From Nitrosomonas sp. HPC101 (GTDB taxonomy: Bacteria; Pseudomonadota; Gammaproteobacteria; Burkholderiales; Nitrosomonadaceae), in assembly GCF_009833125.1 (NCBI RefSeq), contig NZ_QRCC01000005.1:1-64000 (forward strand): a DNA stretch of 64,000 nucleotides. Reading direction: 5' to 3'. Under the pieces are notes generated by a model. The model saw only the letters and a program-made list of their open reading frames with translations, did not search any database and was not told the DNA's origin. Of this stretch, positions 37,755-46,788 are shown one piece after another (the stretch's first letter is position 1; each line of letters opens with the position of its first letter). Made by a program: the position numbers and the translations under genes.

Positions 37755-39122
37755 TTATTTCGCCCGGGCAAAACTGTCCTGGTGATTGAATTTGCTATCT
37801 CTGAGCGGACGTTTCCGGGTTTCACGACCAAATGGTTGCCCGAATTCGATCCCTTTGTCTCCTCGGTGGCCTTGAGGAGAGGTGCGTGTATTGGGATTAT
37901 CCGACCACGAACGTCTGGTTTTGTGTGCAGCAGAAGAAGGCCTCTTTGCTGATCTGTTATCACTGCGGCTGAATCTCGGTTTTGTGCGAGGTTCCATGCC
38001 GGGTATGGATTGAAATTCAAAGTGATTGCCGGTAAATCGTTCTATCCTTTTGAGGTGAATACCATCTTTGCTGGATGCAAATGAGACAGCGGTACCGGAG
38101 GCCCCTGCCCGCCCGGTTCGTCCAATACGATGTACGTAGTCTTCTGCGAATTTTGGCAGATCAAAATTGATGACGTGAGTAATATCCGCAATATCAATGC
38201 CACGTGCGGCGACATCAGTCGCGACCAGTATCTTGAGCCGGCCCTGACGCAATCCGGTTAAGGTGCGTGTGCGTTCCCGCTGGGTCATATCGCCATGCAT
38301 TGCAGCAGCTTTGTGTCCTTGAGCAGAAAGGTTGTCTGCCAGGGAATCAGCATCACGTTTCGTTGCCGTAAATATAATTGCCTGTTTAATAGTTGTGTCA
38401 CGCAGCAGATGATCAAGCAACCGGTTTTTATGGGTGAGGTCATCCACATAATGCATGCGTTGCTCGATATGGTCGAGTTTTGCATGCTGAGATGCGATCT
38501 GGATACGTTTTGGTGTTTTCAGTAGCCGTGCAGCAATTTTTTCGATCGTGGTATCCAGTGTTGCCGAAAATAGTAAGGTTTGTCTGTTTGTTGGTGTTGA
38601 GGAAGCAATACGCTCGACATCCTGAATGAATCCCATGTCGAGCATGCGGTCGGCCTCATCCAACACCAGCATTTCCAGTCGAGAAAAATCTATTCGTCCC
38701 CGCTCGATGTGATCAATCAAGCGTCCTGGTGTGGCGACTAGTACATCAACAATTTGTGATAACAACTTATTTTGTAACGGATAGGGCATTCCGCCCAGAA
38801 TGCTTACAACATTGACGCGCGGCAGAAATTTACCGTATTTACTGGCGGCTCCGGAAACTTGCAGAGCCAGTTCGCGTGTGGGTGTCAGAACCAGTATGCG
38901 CGGGCCGCGGCCATGAATTTTTGCCGGTGTGGCCAGACGATGCAGCGCTGGCAGCATGAACGCAGCTGTTTTTCCGGTGCCGGTCTGCGCGCTTGCCATG
39001 ACATCGTGACCATCAATCAATTCAGGAATGGCTTGTTCCTGGATAGAGGTGGGAGAGGTATAGCCTGCTGCCAGTACGGCTTTTACAATTGCAGGATGTA
39101 GATTTAATTTTTCAAATGACAT
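37755..39122 (-). CDS. rhlE: DEAD-box RNA helicase, RhlE type
   Basis: ATP-dependent RNA helicase, 455 residues from the ATG at 39122 (good AGGA Shine-Dalgarno; the frame is open to 39212). The Q motif, Walker A ASAQTGTGKT, DEAD box (VLDEADRM), SAT (FSATL) and HRIGRTGRAG motifs are all present. The C-terminal tail is basic and low in complexity, typical of RhlE proteins and RNA binding. It may act in ribosome assembly or RNA decay. Confidence 0.92.
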   Translation of the reverse strand: MSFEKLNLHPAIVKAVLAAGYTSPTSIQEQAIPELIDGHDVMASAQTGTGKTAAFMLPALHRLATPAKIHGRGPRILVLTPTRELALQVSGAASKYGKFLPRVNVVSILGGMPYPLQNKLLSQIVDVLVATPGRLIDHIERGRIDFSRLEMLVLDEADRMLDMGFIQDVERIASSTPTNRQTLLFSATLDTTIEKIAARLLKTPKRIQIASQHAKLDHIEQRMHYVDDLTHKNRLLDHLLRDTTIKQAIIFTATKRDADSLADNLSAQGHKAAAMHGDMTQRERTRTLTGLRQGRLKILVATDVAARGIDIADITHVINFDLPKFAEDYVHRIGRTGRAGASGTAVSFASSKDGIHLKRIERFTGNHFEFQSIPGMEPRTKPRFSRSDNRSAKRPSSAAHKTRRSWSDNPNTRTSPQGHRGDKGIEFGQPFGRETRKRPLRDSKFNHQDSFARAK

Positions 39123-39443
39123 GTCGGTTTTCCTGATGATAAAAACTCGATGCGCAAACAGGAATGTACCGCAACAAATGAGTGCTGGTACCACTGGCGC
39201 ATACATAAACACATCGCTGCTAACCAGGGGTGCTGCACAATTTCAAGTAAACAGAGAAATATGAAGAGGTCAGGAACGATGAAACTAGATAAGCCCTACC
39301 TTTGGGTAGGGCGGCAAGTATACAGTAATTCTATAAAAGAAAAATTTAAATTTTGGCCTTGGAGAAGCTGAACTGGGTTTCCTTGTAAAAATTTGAGTAG
39401 CCCGGGTAGAGATTATCGCGGTGATGGCTGAAATGAATATGGA
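39123..39443. other. rhlE-ettA intergenic region
   Basis: A 321-bp gap between two leftward genes. It holds the terminator-like hairpin at 39293-39312 and, next to rhlE, the presumed rhlE promoter. I see no gene here. Confidence 0.4.
39293..39312 (-). terminator. Probable terminator of ettA
   Basis: GCCCTACC-TTTG-GGTAGGGC is a perfect 8-bp GC-rich stem with a 4-base loop, 132 bp downstream of the ettA stop on the minus strand. The minus-strand stem is followed by TTATCTAGTTT, a modest U-rich tract. Confidence 0.5.
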
Positions 39444-41111
39444 TCAGCGTTCGATAGGTTTGAAGCGGATACGTTTCGGTTTTGCGCCTTCCTCGCCCAG
39501 ACGTCGCCGTTTATCGGCTTCGTACTCCTGGTAGTTGCCCGTAAAAAATGTAACCTGTGAATTGCCTTCAAAGGCCAGGATATGGGTGGCGATGCGATCC
39601 AGAAACCATCGATCGTGCGAGATGACCAGCACACAGCCGGCAAATTCCAACAAGGCATTTTCCAGCGCTCTCAATGTTTCTACATCCAGGTCATTGGAGG
39701 GTTCATCCAGCAGCAGTACGTTCCCGCCCGCTATCAGTGTTTTGGCAAGATGCAGCCGGCCCCGTTCACCACCGGAGAGCGTTCCGGTAATTTTTTGCTG
39801 ATCAGGACCTTTGAAGTTAAAGCGGCCAAGATAGGCGCGCGCAGGCACTTCATATTTACCAACGATGAGCATGTCATTTCCGCCTGAGATGGCCTGGAAT
39901 ACAGTCTGGTCGTCGGGCAAAGCATCACGTGACTGATCTACGTGGGCGATTTTTACCGTTTCACCTATTTTGATTTCGCCCGTATCCGGCTGTTCCTTTC
40001 CCGTAATCATACGGAACAGGGTGGATTTTCCGGCGCCATTGGGGCCGATGATTCCGGTAATCGCACCAGGGGGTATCCTGAAACTAAGATCGTCAATTAG
40101 CAGATGCTCTCCAAATCCTTTGGAAACATTGGTAAATTCAATGACCTCATTTCCCAGTCTGTCTGCGACAGGAATAAAAATTTCCTGTGTTTCATTGCGT
40201 TTCTGGTATTCCTGCGAGCTGAGCTCTTCAAATCGGGCCAGGCGTGCCTTGGATTTTGCCTGTCGGCCTTTAGGATTTTTCCGCACCCATTCCAATTCCT
40301 GCTTAAGTGATTTCTGGCGGGCAGATTCTGTGCTTTCTTCTTGTTTCAGACGTGCTTCTTTTTGCTCCAGCCAGCTTGAATAGTTTCCTTTCCAGGGAAT
40401 GCCGTGGCCACGATCCAGCTCCAGTATCCATTCCGCTGCGTTATCCAGAAAATACCGGTCATGCGTGACTGCCACCACTGTGCCTGGGAAACGCGCAAGG
40501 AATTGTTCAAGCCACTCTACAGACTCTGCATCCAGGTGATTGGTGGGTTCATCCAGGAGCAGCATGTCCGGTTTGGATAGAAGTAGTCTGCACAGGGCAA
40601 CGCGGCGTTTTTCTCCTCCAGAAAGATTCTGGATCAGAGCTTCCCACTCTGGAAGACGCAGTGCATCAGCAGCTATTTCCATCTGCTGGGTCGGGTTATC
40701 TCCATTTTGTGCGGTCAGGACTGCTTCCAGTCGTGATTGCTCGGCTGCCAGTGCATCGAAGTCAGCGTCCGGCTCGGCATAGGCTGCATAAATAGCTTCC
40801 AGCTGCTGTTGCGCGTTGAGCACTTCTCCTAATCCTTCCTGGATTACTTCACGAACAGTCAGTTCAGGATCAAGTTGTGGCTCCTGTGGCAAATACCCAA
40901 TCTTGAGATCAGGCATGGGGGTGCATTCTCCCTCAAAATCCTTGTCTACTCCGGCCATGATTTTCAATAGTGTGGATTTGCCAGAGCCGTTCAGGCCAAG
41001 CAGACCGATTTTGGCTCCTGGAAAAAAACTGAGTGAAATATCTTTGAGAATAACGCGTTTGGGAGGAACAATTTTACCAACGCGATTCATGACTAAAACG
41101 TATTGAGCCAT
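39444..41111 (-). CDS. ettA: Energy-dependent translational throttle protein EttA
   Basis: ABC-F ATPase that binds the ribosomal E site and gates early elongation according to ATP:ADP ratio. It has 555 residues and two nucleotide-binding domains (Walker A GLNGSGKST at about 39-47 and GPNGAGKST at about 357) with LSGGEKRR and LSGGERGR signatures. The arm and linker (about 245-320) are of the EttA type. No transmembrane segments. It is monocistronic and divergent from the exopolysaccharide locus. Confidence 0.93.
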   Translation of the reverse strand: MAQYVLVMNRVGKIVPPKRVILKDISLSFFPGAKIGLLGLNGSGKSTLLKIMAGVDKDFEGECTPMPDLKIGYLPQEPQLDPELTVREVIQEGLGEVLNAQQQLEAIYAAYAEPDADFDALAAEQSRLEAVLTAQNGDNPTQQMEIAADALRLPEWEALIQNLSGGEKRRVALCRLLLSKPDMLLLDEPTNHLDAESVEWLEQFLARFPGTVVAVTHDRYFLDNAAEWILELDRGHGIPWKGNYSSWLEQKEARLKQEESTESARQKSLKQELEWVRKNPKGRQAKSKARLARFEELSSQEYQKRNETQEIFIPVADRLGNEVIEFTNVSKGFGEHLLIDDLSFRIPPGAITGIIGPNGAGKSTLFRMITGKEQPDTGEIKIGETVKIAHVDQSRDALPDDQTVFQAISGGNDMLIVGKYEVPARAYLGRFNFKGPDQQKITGTLSGGERGRLHLAKTLIAGGNVLLLDEPSNDLDVETLRALENALLEFAGCVLVISHDRWFLDRIATHILAFEGNSQVTFFTGNYQEYEADKRRRLGEEGAKPKRIRFKPIER

Positions 41112-41726
41112 AAATGCTTTACTAATCCTGAATTTGAATTGAACTGGGTATTCTAGAATCCGGGGAGTTTCTGCAGAGAGACGAAAAGCGGGAGAGACTG
41201 CCTATGCCAGCATTGCAGAACAATGATTTACATTGAGCTATATTAAGAGGCAAATGCACAAAAGGCAAATGTTGTGGTGAGTCGTTTGTCTGGATAGATG
41301 CAGGCTATCGGGGATGGGGTATGAAAGCTACAGTTCGCTATAAATCAGGAATTTCTCGGATTTTTATTGTTTCCGCATAAATACAGGTTGCTGAATTTCG
41401 GAAAATGACGGAGGAAGCGGAGTGATACTCAAGGTCAAGTTGTCATCGCTTAATTCAAAATCTTGTCAATGTTACGCGGGAGAAAGTAAATTCTAGAAGA
41501 TATCCTGAGAAAGCGTATAAAATATGCTCATTCTTCCTGTCTTGATTGGCTTGAGTGTTGTAATGTCAGACGGCAACTCTATGTATTTGTCAATAAAACT
41601 GGATTTCATAATTCCTGAAATACTCAGGCTTACTAAGCTAAAGATATTCATTGATCGATCGATATAACCTGATTCTCTCATTATTTATTACTATAAATCT
41701 GATTTATATTCACTAGAAGTCGGCAT

Positions 41727-41745
41727 CTTGTTTTATGAAAACAAG
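41727..41745. repeat. 8-bp AT-rich hairpin in the exopolysaccharide leader
   Basis: CTTGTTTT (41727-41734) and AAAACAAG (41738-41745) are perfect complements around a 3-base loop, about 210 bp upstream of the first exopolysaccharide gene. It could be an operator half or RNA structure. Confidence 0.35.
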
Positions 41746-41892
41746 TAATGTTAATCATGTTTTGATTCTTTAAGTAGTGTGGGCAGGTTCAGTGTCTCTG
41801 TAACAATAAAGTCATTTTTACAGTCTTGGTACGTATTTGCCCTGTTGATAATAAGCGTTAATTAATTTTTTGGTTATAGATGTATGGTGTGT

Positions 41893-41912
41893 ATTATGAC
41901 GATCGCCATAAT
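41893..41912 (+). promoter_or_regulatory. Near-perfect 20-bp palindrome ahead of the exopolysaccharide operon
   Basis: ATTATG-A-CGATCG-C-CATAAT is symmetric in 9 of 10 base pairs and lies 47 bp before the GTG start of the first gene. It overlaps a possible -10 (TATTAT, 41892-41897) with a weak -35 (TTGGTT, 41870-41875, 16 bp away). A dyad of this size over a -10 box is what a dimeric repressor operator looks like. No regulator can be named. Confidence 0.45.
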
Positions 41913-41958
41913 GAGAAATTTTGTGTAAGGGCGCTAGTCTTTTTATTGAGGGTTTCAT

Positions 41959-42576
41959 GTGAACATTCCTATTAAAATCTGGATAACTAATCTATCAGTC
42001 ATTTTTTATCTATTTGTGCTTGGTGGTTGTACGACCTATCCGTTACTTGGTACACAGGGAGGGCAGGTTCCGCATGATTATCTGATCGGGCCTGGCGATA
42101 CAATCAATATAATTGTTTGGCGTAACCCTGAGATATCTATGAGTGTTCCCGTGCGTCCGGATGGGAAGATTACTACACCGCTCGTGGAGGATCTGCCCGC
42201 GAGCGGAAAAACCTCTACTGAGCTGGCACGCAATATTGAGGAAGTTCTTTCTAAATATTTACAGCAGCCAGTCGTAACTGTCATTGTGACTGACTTTGTC
42301 GGGCCATTCGGTGAGCAGGTCAGGGTGATTGGCGAGGCCTCGCAGCCACAGGCGCTGTCATATCGGGAGAATATGTCATTGATGGATGTCATGATAGCTG
42401 TGGGGGGGTTGACTGATTTTGCTGCGGGAAACAGGGCTAGGATCATTCGCCGCATTGATGGCGAGCAGCAACAGTTTCGCGTCAGGCTGGATGACTTGAT
42501 CCGGGATGGGGATATTTCTGCCAACGTACCGGTGTATCAGGGCGATGTGCTGGTTATTCCTGAAAGTTATTTCTGA
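41959..42576 (+). CDS. epsA: XrtA-type polysaccharide export protein (Wza-like)
   Basis: Periplasmic/outer-membrane exopolysaccharide export lipoprotein, 205 residues. A signal sequence ends in a lipobox-like LGGCTT, then a polysaccharide-export domain (about 30-110; YLIGPGDTINIIVW) and a SLBB domain (about 115-200; VIGEAS, GGLTDFAAGNRARIIR). It starts at GTG 41959 with a GAGGG Shine-Dalgarno. The ATG two bases earlier is followed at once by a stop. First gene of the XrtA exopolysaccharide locus. Confidence 0.88.
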   Translation: MNIPIKIWITNLSVIFYLFVLGGCTTYPLLGTQGGQVPHDYLIGPGDTINIIVWRNPEISMSVPVRPDGKITTPLVEDLPASGKTSTELARNIEEVLSKYLQQPVVTVIVTDFVGPFGEQVRVIGEASQPQALSYRENMSLMDVMIAVGGLTDFAAGNRARIIRRIDGEQQQFRVRLDDLIRDGDISANVPVYQGDVLVIPESYF

Positions 42577-42618
42577 TTAACTTGAATGCAATCGTGATAA
42601 ATGACGAGGTGATCCAAT

Positions 42619-44172
42619 ATGAGTGAGCTAATTGCTCAGTTGCTGGTTTACATCAAGGGTATCTGGAAATACAGATGGATTGCAGTTATCTCCGCGTGGA
42701 TTATTGCGGTTGCGGGTTGGTTTTTCGTTTATCAGATGCCGGATAATTACCAGGCTTCTGCGCGAATTTACGTTGATACTCAAAGTATTTTGCGGCCATT
42801 GATGGCGGGAATGACGGTATCCCCCAATCCGGATCAGCAGATCACCATAATGAGTCGGACGCTTATTAGTCGGCCGAATGTCGAAAGGATTGTTCGTATG
42901 GTAGATCTGGATATTCAGATCACGGATGATAGTGCCAAAGAAAAACTGGTGACATCATTGATGAGTGATATCCAGCTTAAAACAACAGGTAGAGATAATA
43001 TTTTTATGATTTCGTATGACAATAAGGATCCCAGGCTGGCTAAAGATATTGTTCAGGCCTTATTGACTATTTTTGTTGAGGGCGGGCTGGAAGGAAAAAA
43101 ACAGGATTCAGTTTCTGCACTGCGTTTTATTGACCAGCAGATTGCTGCATATGAAGAAAAACTGGTTGCTGCTGAGGCAGCTTTAACTGCTTTCAAACAA
43201 AAGAATCTTGGTTTTTTGCCTGGGCAGGGGGGGGATTACTATAGCCAGCTGGTTACGGCGGCCGAAGAACTGGAAAAAGCCAGGCTTGCCCTGCTTGAGG
43301 CTGAGCAAGCGCGTGATGCGGTTAAAAAGCAGATAACGGGTGATGAGCCAGTGTTGTTGTTGGAGGTGGGTGAAGTATCACCGCGTAACATTGTGAATCC
43401 GGAAATCGATTCGCGAATTCAATCCCTGAGTACTAATTTAGATAACCTTATGCTGAATTTTACCGATCAGCATCCAGATGTGGTCGCTACTAAACGTTTG
43501 ATTGCTCAGCTTGAAGAGCGCAAGGTGGAAGAAGCTAAACTTATGGGTACAGGTCATAATCATGATAGAAATTATGATCCAATGATGCAGCAGTTAAATA
43601 TTGCATTGACGGAATCCGAAGCGCAAGTGGCCTCCATGAAGGCACGAGTGAGCGAGTATGAAGCACGTTACGAACGACTGAAATCAATGAGTAATACTGT
43701 TCCTGCTGTAGAAGTTGAAATGCAGCAGCTCAACCGCGATTACAGTGTGAATAAGGCTAATTACGAGAAGCTGCTGGAACGCAGAGCATCTGCTGAAATT
43801 TCTGGTGAACTGACTTCTACTTCCGGACTGATGTCTTTCAGAATTATTGATCCTCCTACCGTTCCGGAGCTTCCGTCCGGACCGGATCGGAAAAAATTTC
43901 TTACAATGGTTCTGATTGGAGCCTTGGTGGGAGGAATTGGCCTCGCATTTGCTATCAGCCAGATTCGACCAATTTTTCACAGTCAGACTACCCTGCGGGA
44001 GCTGACAGGTTTGCCAATTCTGGGAACAGTGCCGATGATATGGACAGAAAAAGAAAAAATGAAAGATAAAAGGCAAATTTATGTATTTGGTATTTCCTTG
44101 CTGATGTTGATACTGTGTTATGTAGTGTTATTGATTTACTATGCAAAACCGCATGTTATACAGGTCACTTAG
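42619..44172 (+). CDS. XrtA-system chain-length determinant / polysaccharide co-polymerase
   Basis: A 517-residue Wzz-family inner-membrane protein. The first membrane helix is near residues 18-36, followed by a large periplasmic region with long coiled coils (about 170-390), and a second helix near the end. It matches the PEP-CTERM-associated chain-length family with GNVR-like C-terminal region (PPTVPELPSGPDRKK). It likely sets polymer length with the separate tyrosine kinase downstream. Confidence 0.87.
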   Translation: MSELIAQLLVYIKGIWKYRWIAVISAWIIAVAGWFFVYQMPDNYQASARIYVDTQSILRPLMAGMTVSPNPDQQITIMSRTLISRPNVERIVRMVDLDIQITDDSAKEKLVTSLMSDIQLKTTGRDNIFMISYDNKDPRLAKDIVQALLTIFVEGGLEGKKQDSVSALRFIDQQIAAYEEKLVAAEAALTAFKQKNLGFLPGQGGDYYSQLVTAAEELEKARLALLEAEQARDAVKKQITGDEPVLLLEVGEVSPRNIVNPEIDSRIQSLSTNLDNLMLNFTDQHPDVVATKRLIAQLEERKVEEAKLMGTGHNHDRNYDPMMQQLNIALTESEAQVASMKARVSEYEARYERLKSMSNTVPAVEVEMQQLNRDYSVNKANYEKLLERRASAEISGELTSTSGLMSFRIIDPPTVPELPSGPDRKKFLTMVLIGALVGGIGLAFAISQIRPIFHSQTTLRELTGLPILGTVPMIWTEKEKMKDKRQIYVFGISLLMLILCYVVLLIYYAKPHVIQVT

Positions 44173-44249
44173 ATTGTATATATAGATGCTGCTGACGTTA
44201 TTCAGGAAAATATGCGGGTTTATACCGTTCGAAGGACGAGGGAGTGGAT

Positions 44250-45185
44250 ATGAGTCTTATTGAAAGAGCTGCTGATAAGCTTGCAAAAAAGGAAATAAGC
44301 AGTTTTGTTCCGGACGAAGTGTCGCAGCCTGTAAAAACAGGCCTTGATCCACTACTTCTTTCTGATGACACACCGTCCGATCAAAGCATTGGAGAAAAGA
44401 CAAGTGCTAGCAATAGCTTTGCGGGTGACTCGGCTCATAAAGCAGGTTCCAACAAGAAAACAACAAAAAGAATTGAGATTGATCTTGAAAATTTGCATCG
44501 CAAAGGTATTGTTACTCTTGAGCATTCCAGATCCGAGGTGGCCGAGCAGTTTCGTCTGATAAAGCGTCCCCTGCTTGCCAATGCATTTAATCCGGATAGT
44601 GGTATAAAAAATGGTAATTTGATTATGGTTACCAGCTCTTTGTCCGGAGAAGGGAAGAGTTTCTGTTCGATCAACCTGGCAATGAGTATTGCGATGGAAA
44701 TGGATCACAGGGTATTGTTGGTTGACGCGGATGTCGCTCGCCCTTCAATTCCAGCAAGTCTTGGTTTCAGTCCGGAGGAGCCGGGTTTACTGGATATTCT
44801 CCGTGATCCTCAGTGGAAGATACCTGATGTGATGATGAAAACCAATGTGAAAAAACTCACATTGGTTCCGGCTGGAAGGCGCCATACGCATGCCACCGAA
44901 TTATTGGCGAGTCAGAATATGCATTCTATTTTAGCCGAACTTGCCCAGCGCTACCATGACAGAGTGGTTATATTTGATTCTCCCCCATTACTATTAACCA
45001 GCGAGGCACGTGTACTTGCAGGTCAAATGGGGCAGATTGTGCTCGTGGTTGAGGCCGAAAGGACAACCCAGCAAACCGTGAAGGAAGCTCTGCAGCAAAT
45101 TGAAGCGTGTGATGTGGTCAATTTGATCTACAACAAGGCCAGGGCACATAGTGGTGGTGGGTATTACGGTTACGGCTATTATTAA
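44250..45185 (+). CDS. XrtA-associated tyrosine autokinase (CpsD/CapB-like)
   Basis: Cytoplasmic BY-kinase, about 311 residues. Walker A SSLSGEGKS lies at about 129-137, followed by Walker A' VLLVDADVARPS and Walker B VVIFDSPP. The C-terminus is tyrosine-rich (GGGYYGYGYY), the expected autophosphorylation cluster. I chose ATG 44250 (GGGAG Shine-Dalgarno five bases upstream). The GTG at 44244 is equally open. The stop overlaps the next start (TAATG). Confidence 0.87.
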   Translation: MSLIERAADKLAKKEISSFVPDEVSQPVKTGLDPLLLSDDTPSDQSIGEKTSASNSFAGDSAHKAGSNKKTTKRIEIDLENLHRKGIVTLEHSRSEVAEQFRLIKRPLLANAFNPDSGIKNGNLIMVTSSLSGEGKSFCSINLAMSIAMEMDHRVLLVDADVARPSIPASLGFSPEEPGLLDILRDPQWKIPDVMMKTNVKKLTLVPAGRRHTHATELLASQNMHSILAELAQRYHDRVVIFDSPPLLLTSEARVLAGQMGQIVLVVEAERTTQQTVKEALQQIEACDVVNLIYNKARAHSGGGYYGYGYY

Positions 45186-46774
45186 TGAGATCAACTGGTT
45201 ATTCTGGAGGCGGCTTCTCGCGCTGGGTGGCGTGTTTGTGGAGCGGCTGTATTGTAGGATTAGGTGGCTCGATTTTCCAGGTCAATGCAGCAGAATGGAA
45301 TATTCAGCCACGATTAACGGTTAGCGAGACTTTCACTGATAATGTAAGGATGAGGGGTGGGGGATTTGGTGGCTTTGGTGGCTTTGGTGGATTAGGTAAC
45401 CTTAGTGGAAGTGAATTCATTACACAGATCAATCCTGGAATAAATATTACAGGTAAAGGGCGTCGCTTTCAGGCAAATCTTGGCTACACAATGAACAACC
45501 TTATCTATGCAAGAAATGAGCGGTTTCTTATACGGCATCAGTTGAATACCAAGGGTACTGCAGAGATAGTCAAGGATCATTTTTTTGTAGATGGTCGTGC
45601 TGTGGTTACCCAGCAAAATGTTTCCTTATTTGGTCCGCAAGCATTGGATAACACTAGTTTGACAGGTAATCGGAGGGATGTGCGCATTTGGAGTGTCAGC
45701 CCCTATGTGCGTCAGCGCTTTAAGAATATTGCTGCAGGTGAAGTTCGCTATATCCATGGTGAAGTGAGTTCCAATACGCGTCGCTTTGCAAATAATACCT
45801 CTGATGCGGCTATTTTCTCGCTGAACAGCGGCTCAGCTTTCAGAACACTTGGCTGGGGAATGGATGTTAGTCATACAGAGATTAACAGAAAGTATTCCGG
45901 GCCCAGGCTTGGAACCTTGAGAACGATAGAGATGGATCGAGTATCAGGCTCCCTTAAATATGTTGTAACATCACAGTTTAATCTGATCGGTACGGGTGGC
46001 TATGAGCATAACAGCTTTATTTCAATAAGAGGGCGAAGATCCAGCCCTTTCTGGACGGTCGGGTTTTCCTGGACACCTACTAAAAGGACCAATGTCAGTG
46101 TGTCAGGTGGGAGAAGATTTTTTGGAAATACTTATGCAGCGTCGGCTAATCACCGTACTCGCAGTACGGCGTGGAACTTAAGCTATATTGAAGATATTAC
46201 TACTTTTGGCCAACAATCTTTTTCTGGTGGGGCGATTCTGAGTGCAGGCATGTTGAGCCAGCTCTTTTCAGGCGTTCAGAATAGTGAGGCGTTATTGAAT
46301 CAAGGGCTTCCTTCTTCATTTTCTGACCCGAATAACTTTCTGACCAACCGTTTGTTTTTACTTAAGCGTTTGCAGGCGTCCCTGGTTTTGAATGGCAAAA
46401 AAAACTCATTGGTATTCCGTGCTTTTAACTATTCCAGAAAATCGTTTAGTCCAGATGAAGAAGATGCTGATTTGATTGGTATCGAGAATGCGAGATTGAC
46501 TCGAAATACTACCCAGACTGGAGGGAATGTATTATGGAATCACCGATTGTCTCCCAGAAGCAATGCCAATATCAATTTTGGATATATCAGGAATCGCTAT
46601 AGTGTAACCAACCGGGAAGATGATCTTATGATTATATCAGCTGGTTTGAATAAGCAGCTTTCTTCCAATACGACCGGGTCAATTATGTATTCTCACCTGC
46701 GCCGTGAATCTGATCGCAATAACAGTGATTACAATGCCAACGTAGTGACAGCAACAGTGAATATGAATTTTTAG
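45185..46774 (+). CDS. XrtA-system outer-membrane beta-barrel protein
   Basis: A 529-residue exported protein, signal peptide ending near ...FQVNAAEWN (about 36). The rest is a run of amphipathic strands with aromatic girdle residues and a C-terminal VNMNF ending typical of outer-membrane barrels. It matches the PEP-CTERM locus outer-membrane protein family. Residues 57-72 contain a Gly-Phe-rich stretch (RGGGFGGFGGFGGLGN) encoded by three 9-bp repeats. Probably the outer-membrane pore or secretin-like part of the export route. Confidence 0.82.
   Translation: MRSTGYSGGGFSRWVACLWSGCIVGLGGSIFQVNAAEWNIQPRLTVSETFTDNVRMRGGGFGGFGGFGGLGNLSGSEFITQINPGINITGKGRRFQANLGYTMNNLIYARNERFLIRHQLNTKGTAEIVKDHFFVDGRAVVTQQNVSLFGPQALDNTSLTGNRRDVRIWSVSPYVRQRFKNIAAGEVRYIHGEVSSNTRRFANNTSDAAIFSLNSGSAFRTLGWGMDVSHTEINRKYSGPRLGTLRTIEMDRVSGSLKYVVTSQFNLIGTGGYEHNSFISIRGRRSSPFWTVGFSWTPTKRTNVSVSGGRRFFGNTYAASANHRTRSTAWNLSYIEDITTFGQQSFSGGAILSAGMLSQLFSGVQNSEALLNQGLPSSFSDPNNFLTNRLFLLKRLQASLVLNGKKNSLVFRAFNYSRKSFSPDEEDADLIGIENARLTRNTTQTGGNVLWNHRLSPRSNANINFGYIRNRYSVTNREDDLMIISAGLNKQLSSNTTGSIMYSHLRRESDRNNSDYNANVVTATVNMNF
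45365..45391 (+). repeat. Three 9-bp tandem repeats encoding Phe-Gly-Gly
   Basis: TTTGGTGGC, TTTGGTGGC and TTTGGTGGA are in frame near the start of the mature outer-membrane protein. The repeat may vary in copy number by slippage without shifting frame. Confidence 0.8.
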
Positions 46775-46788
46775 AAAGTTGACGCTTT

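Larger units (their letters stand above)
41112..41958. other. 847-bp leader region of the exopolysaccharide locus
   Basis: No credible gene is visible here. It carries a hairpin CTTGTTTT-ATG-AAAACAAG at 41727-41745 and a 20-bp palindrome at 41893-41912. The length far exceeds the usual gap in this window. The lower half (41690-41950) is AT-rich. No sigma-54 element with correct spacing was found. Confidence 0.5.

Noticed and set aside
41493..41681. A 62-residue reading frame on the minus strand in the leader region
   Set aside because: No Shine-Dalgarno, no recognisable similarity and unusual composition; treated as a chance open frame.
41826..41842. Sigma-54-like element (TTGGTACG...TTTGC) upstream of the exopolysaccharide genes
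   Set aside because: PrsK/PrsR systems use sigma-54, but the gap between the GG and GC dinucleotides is 9 bases instead of the strictly required 10.
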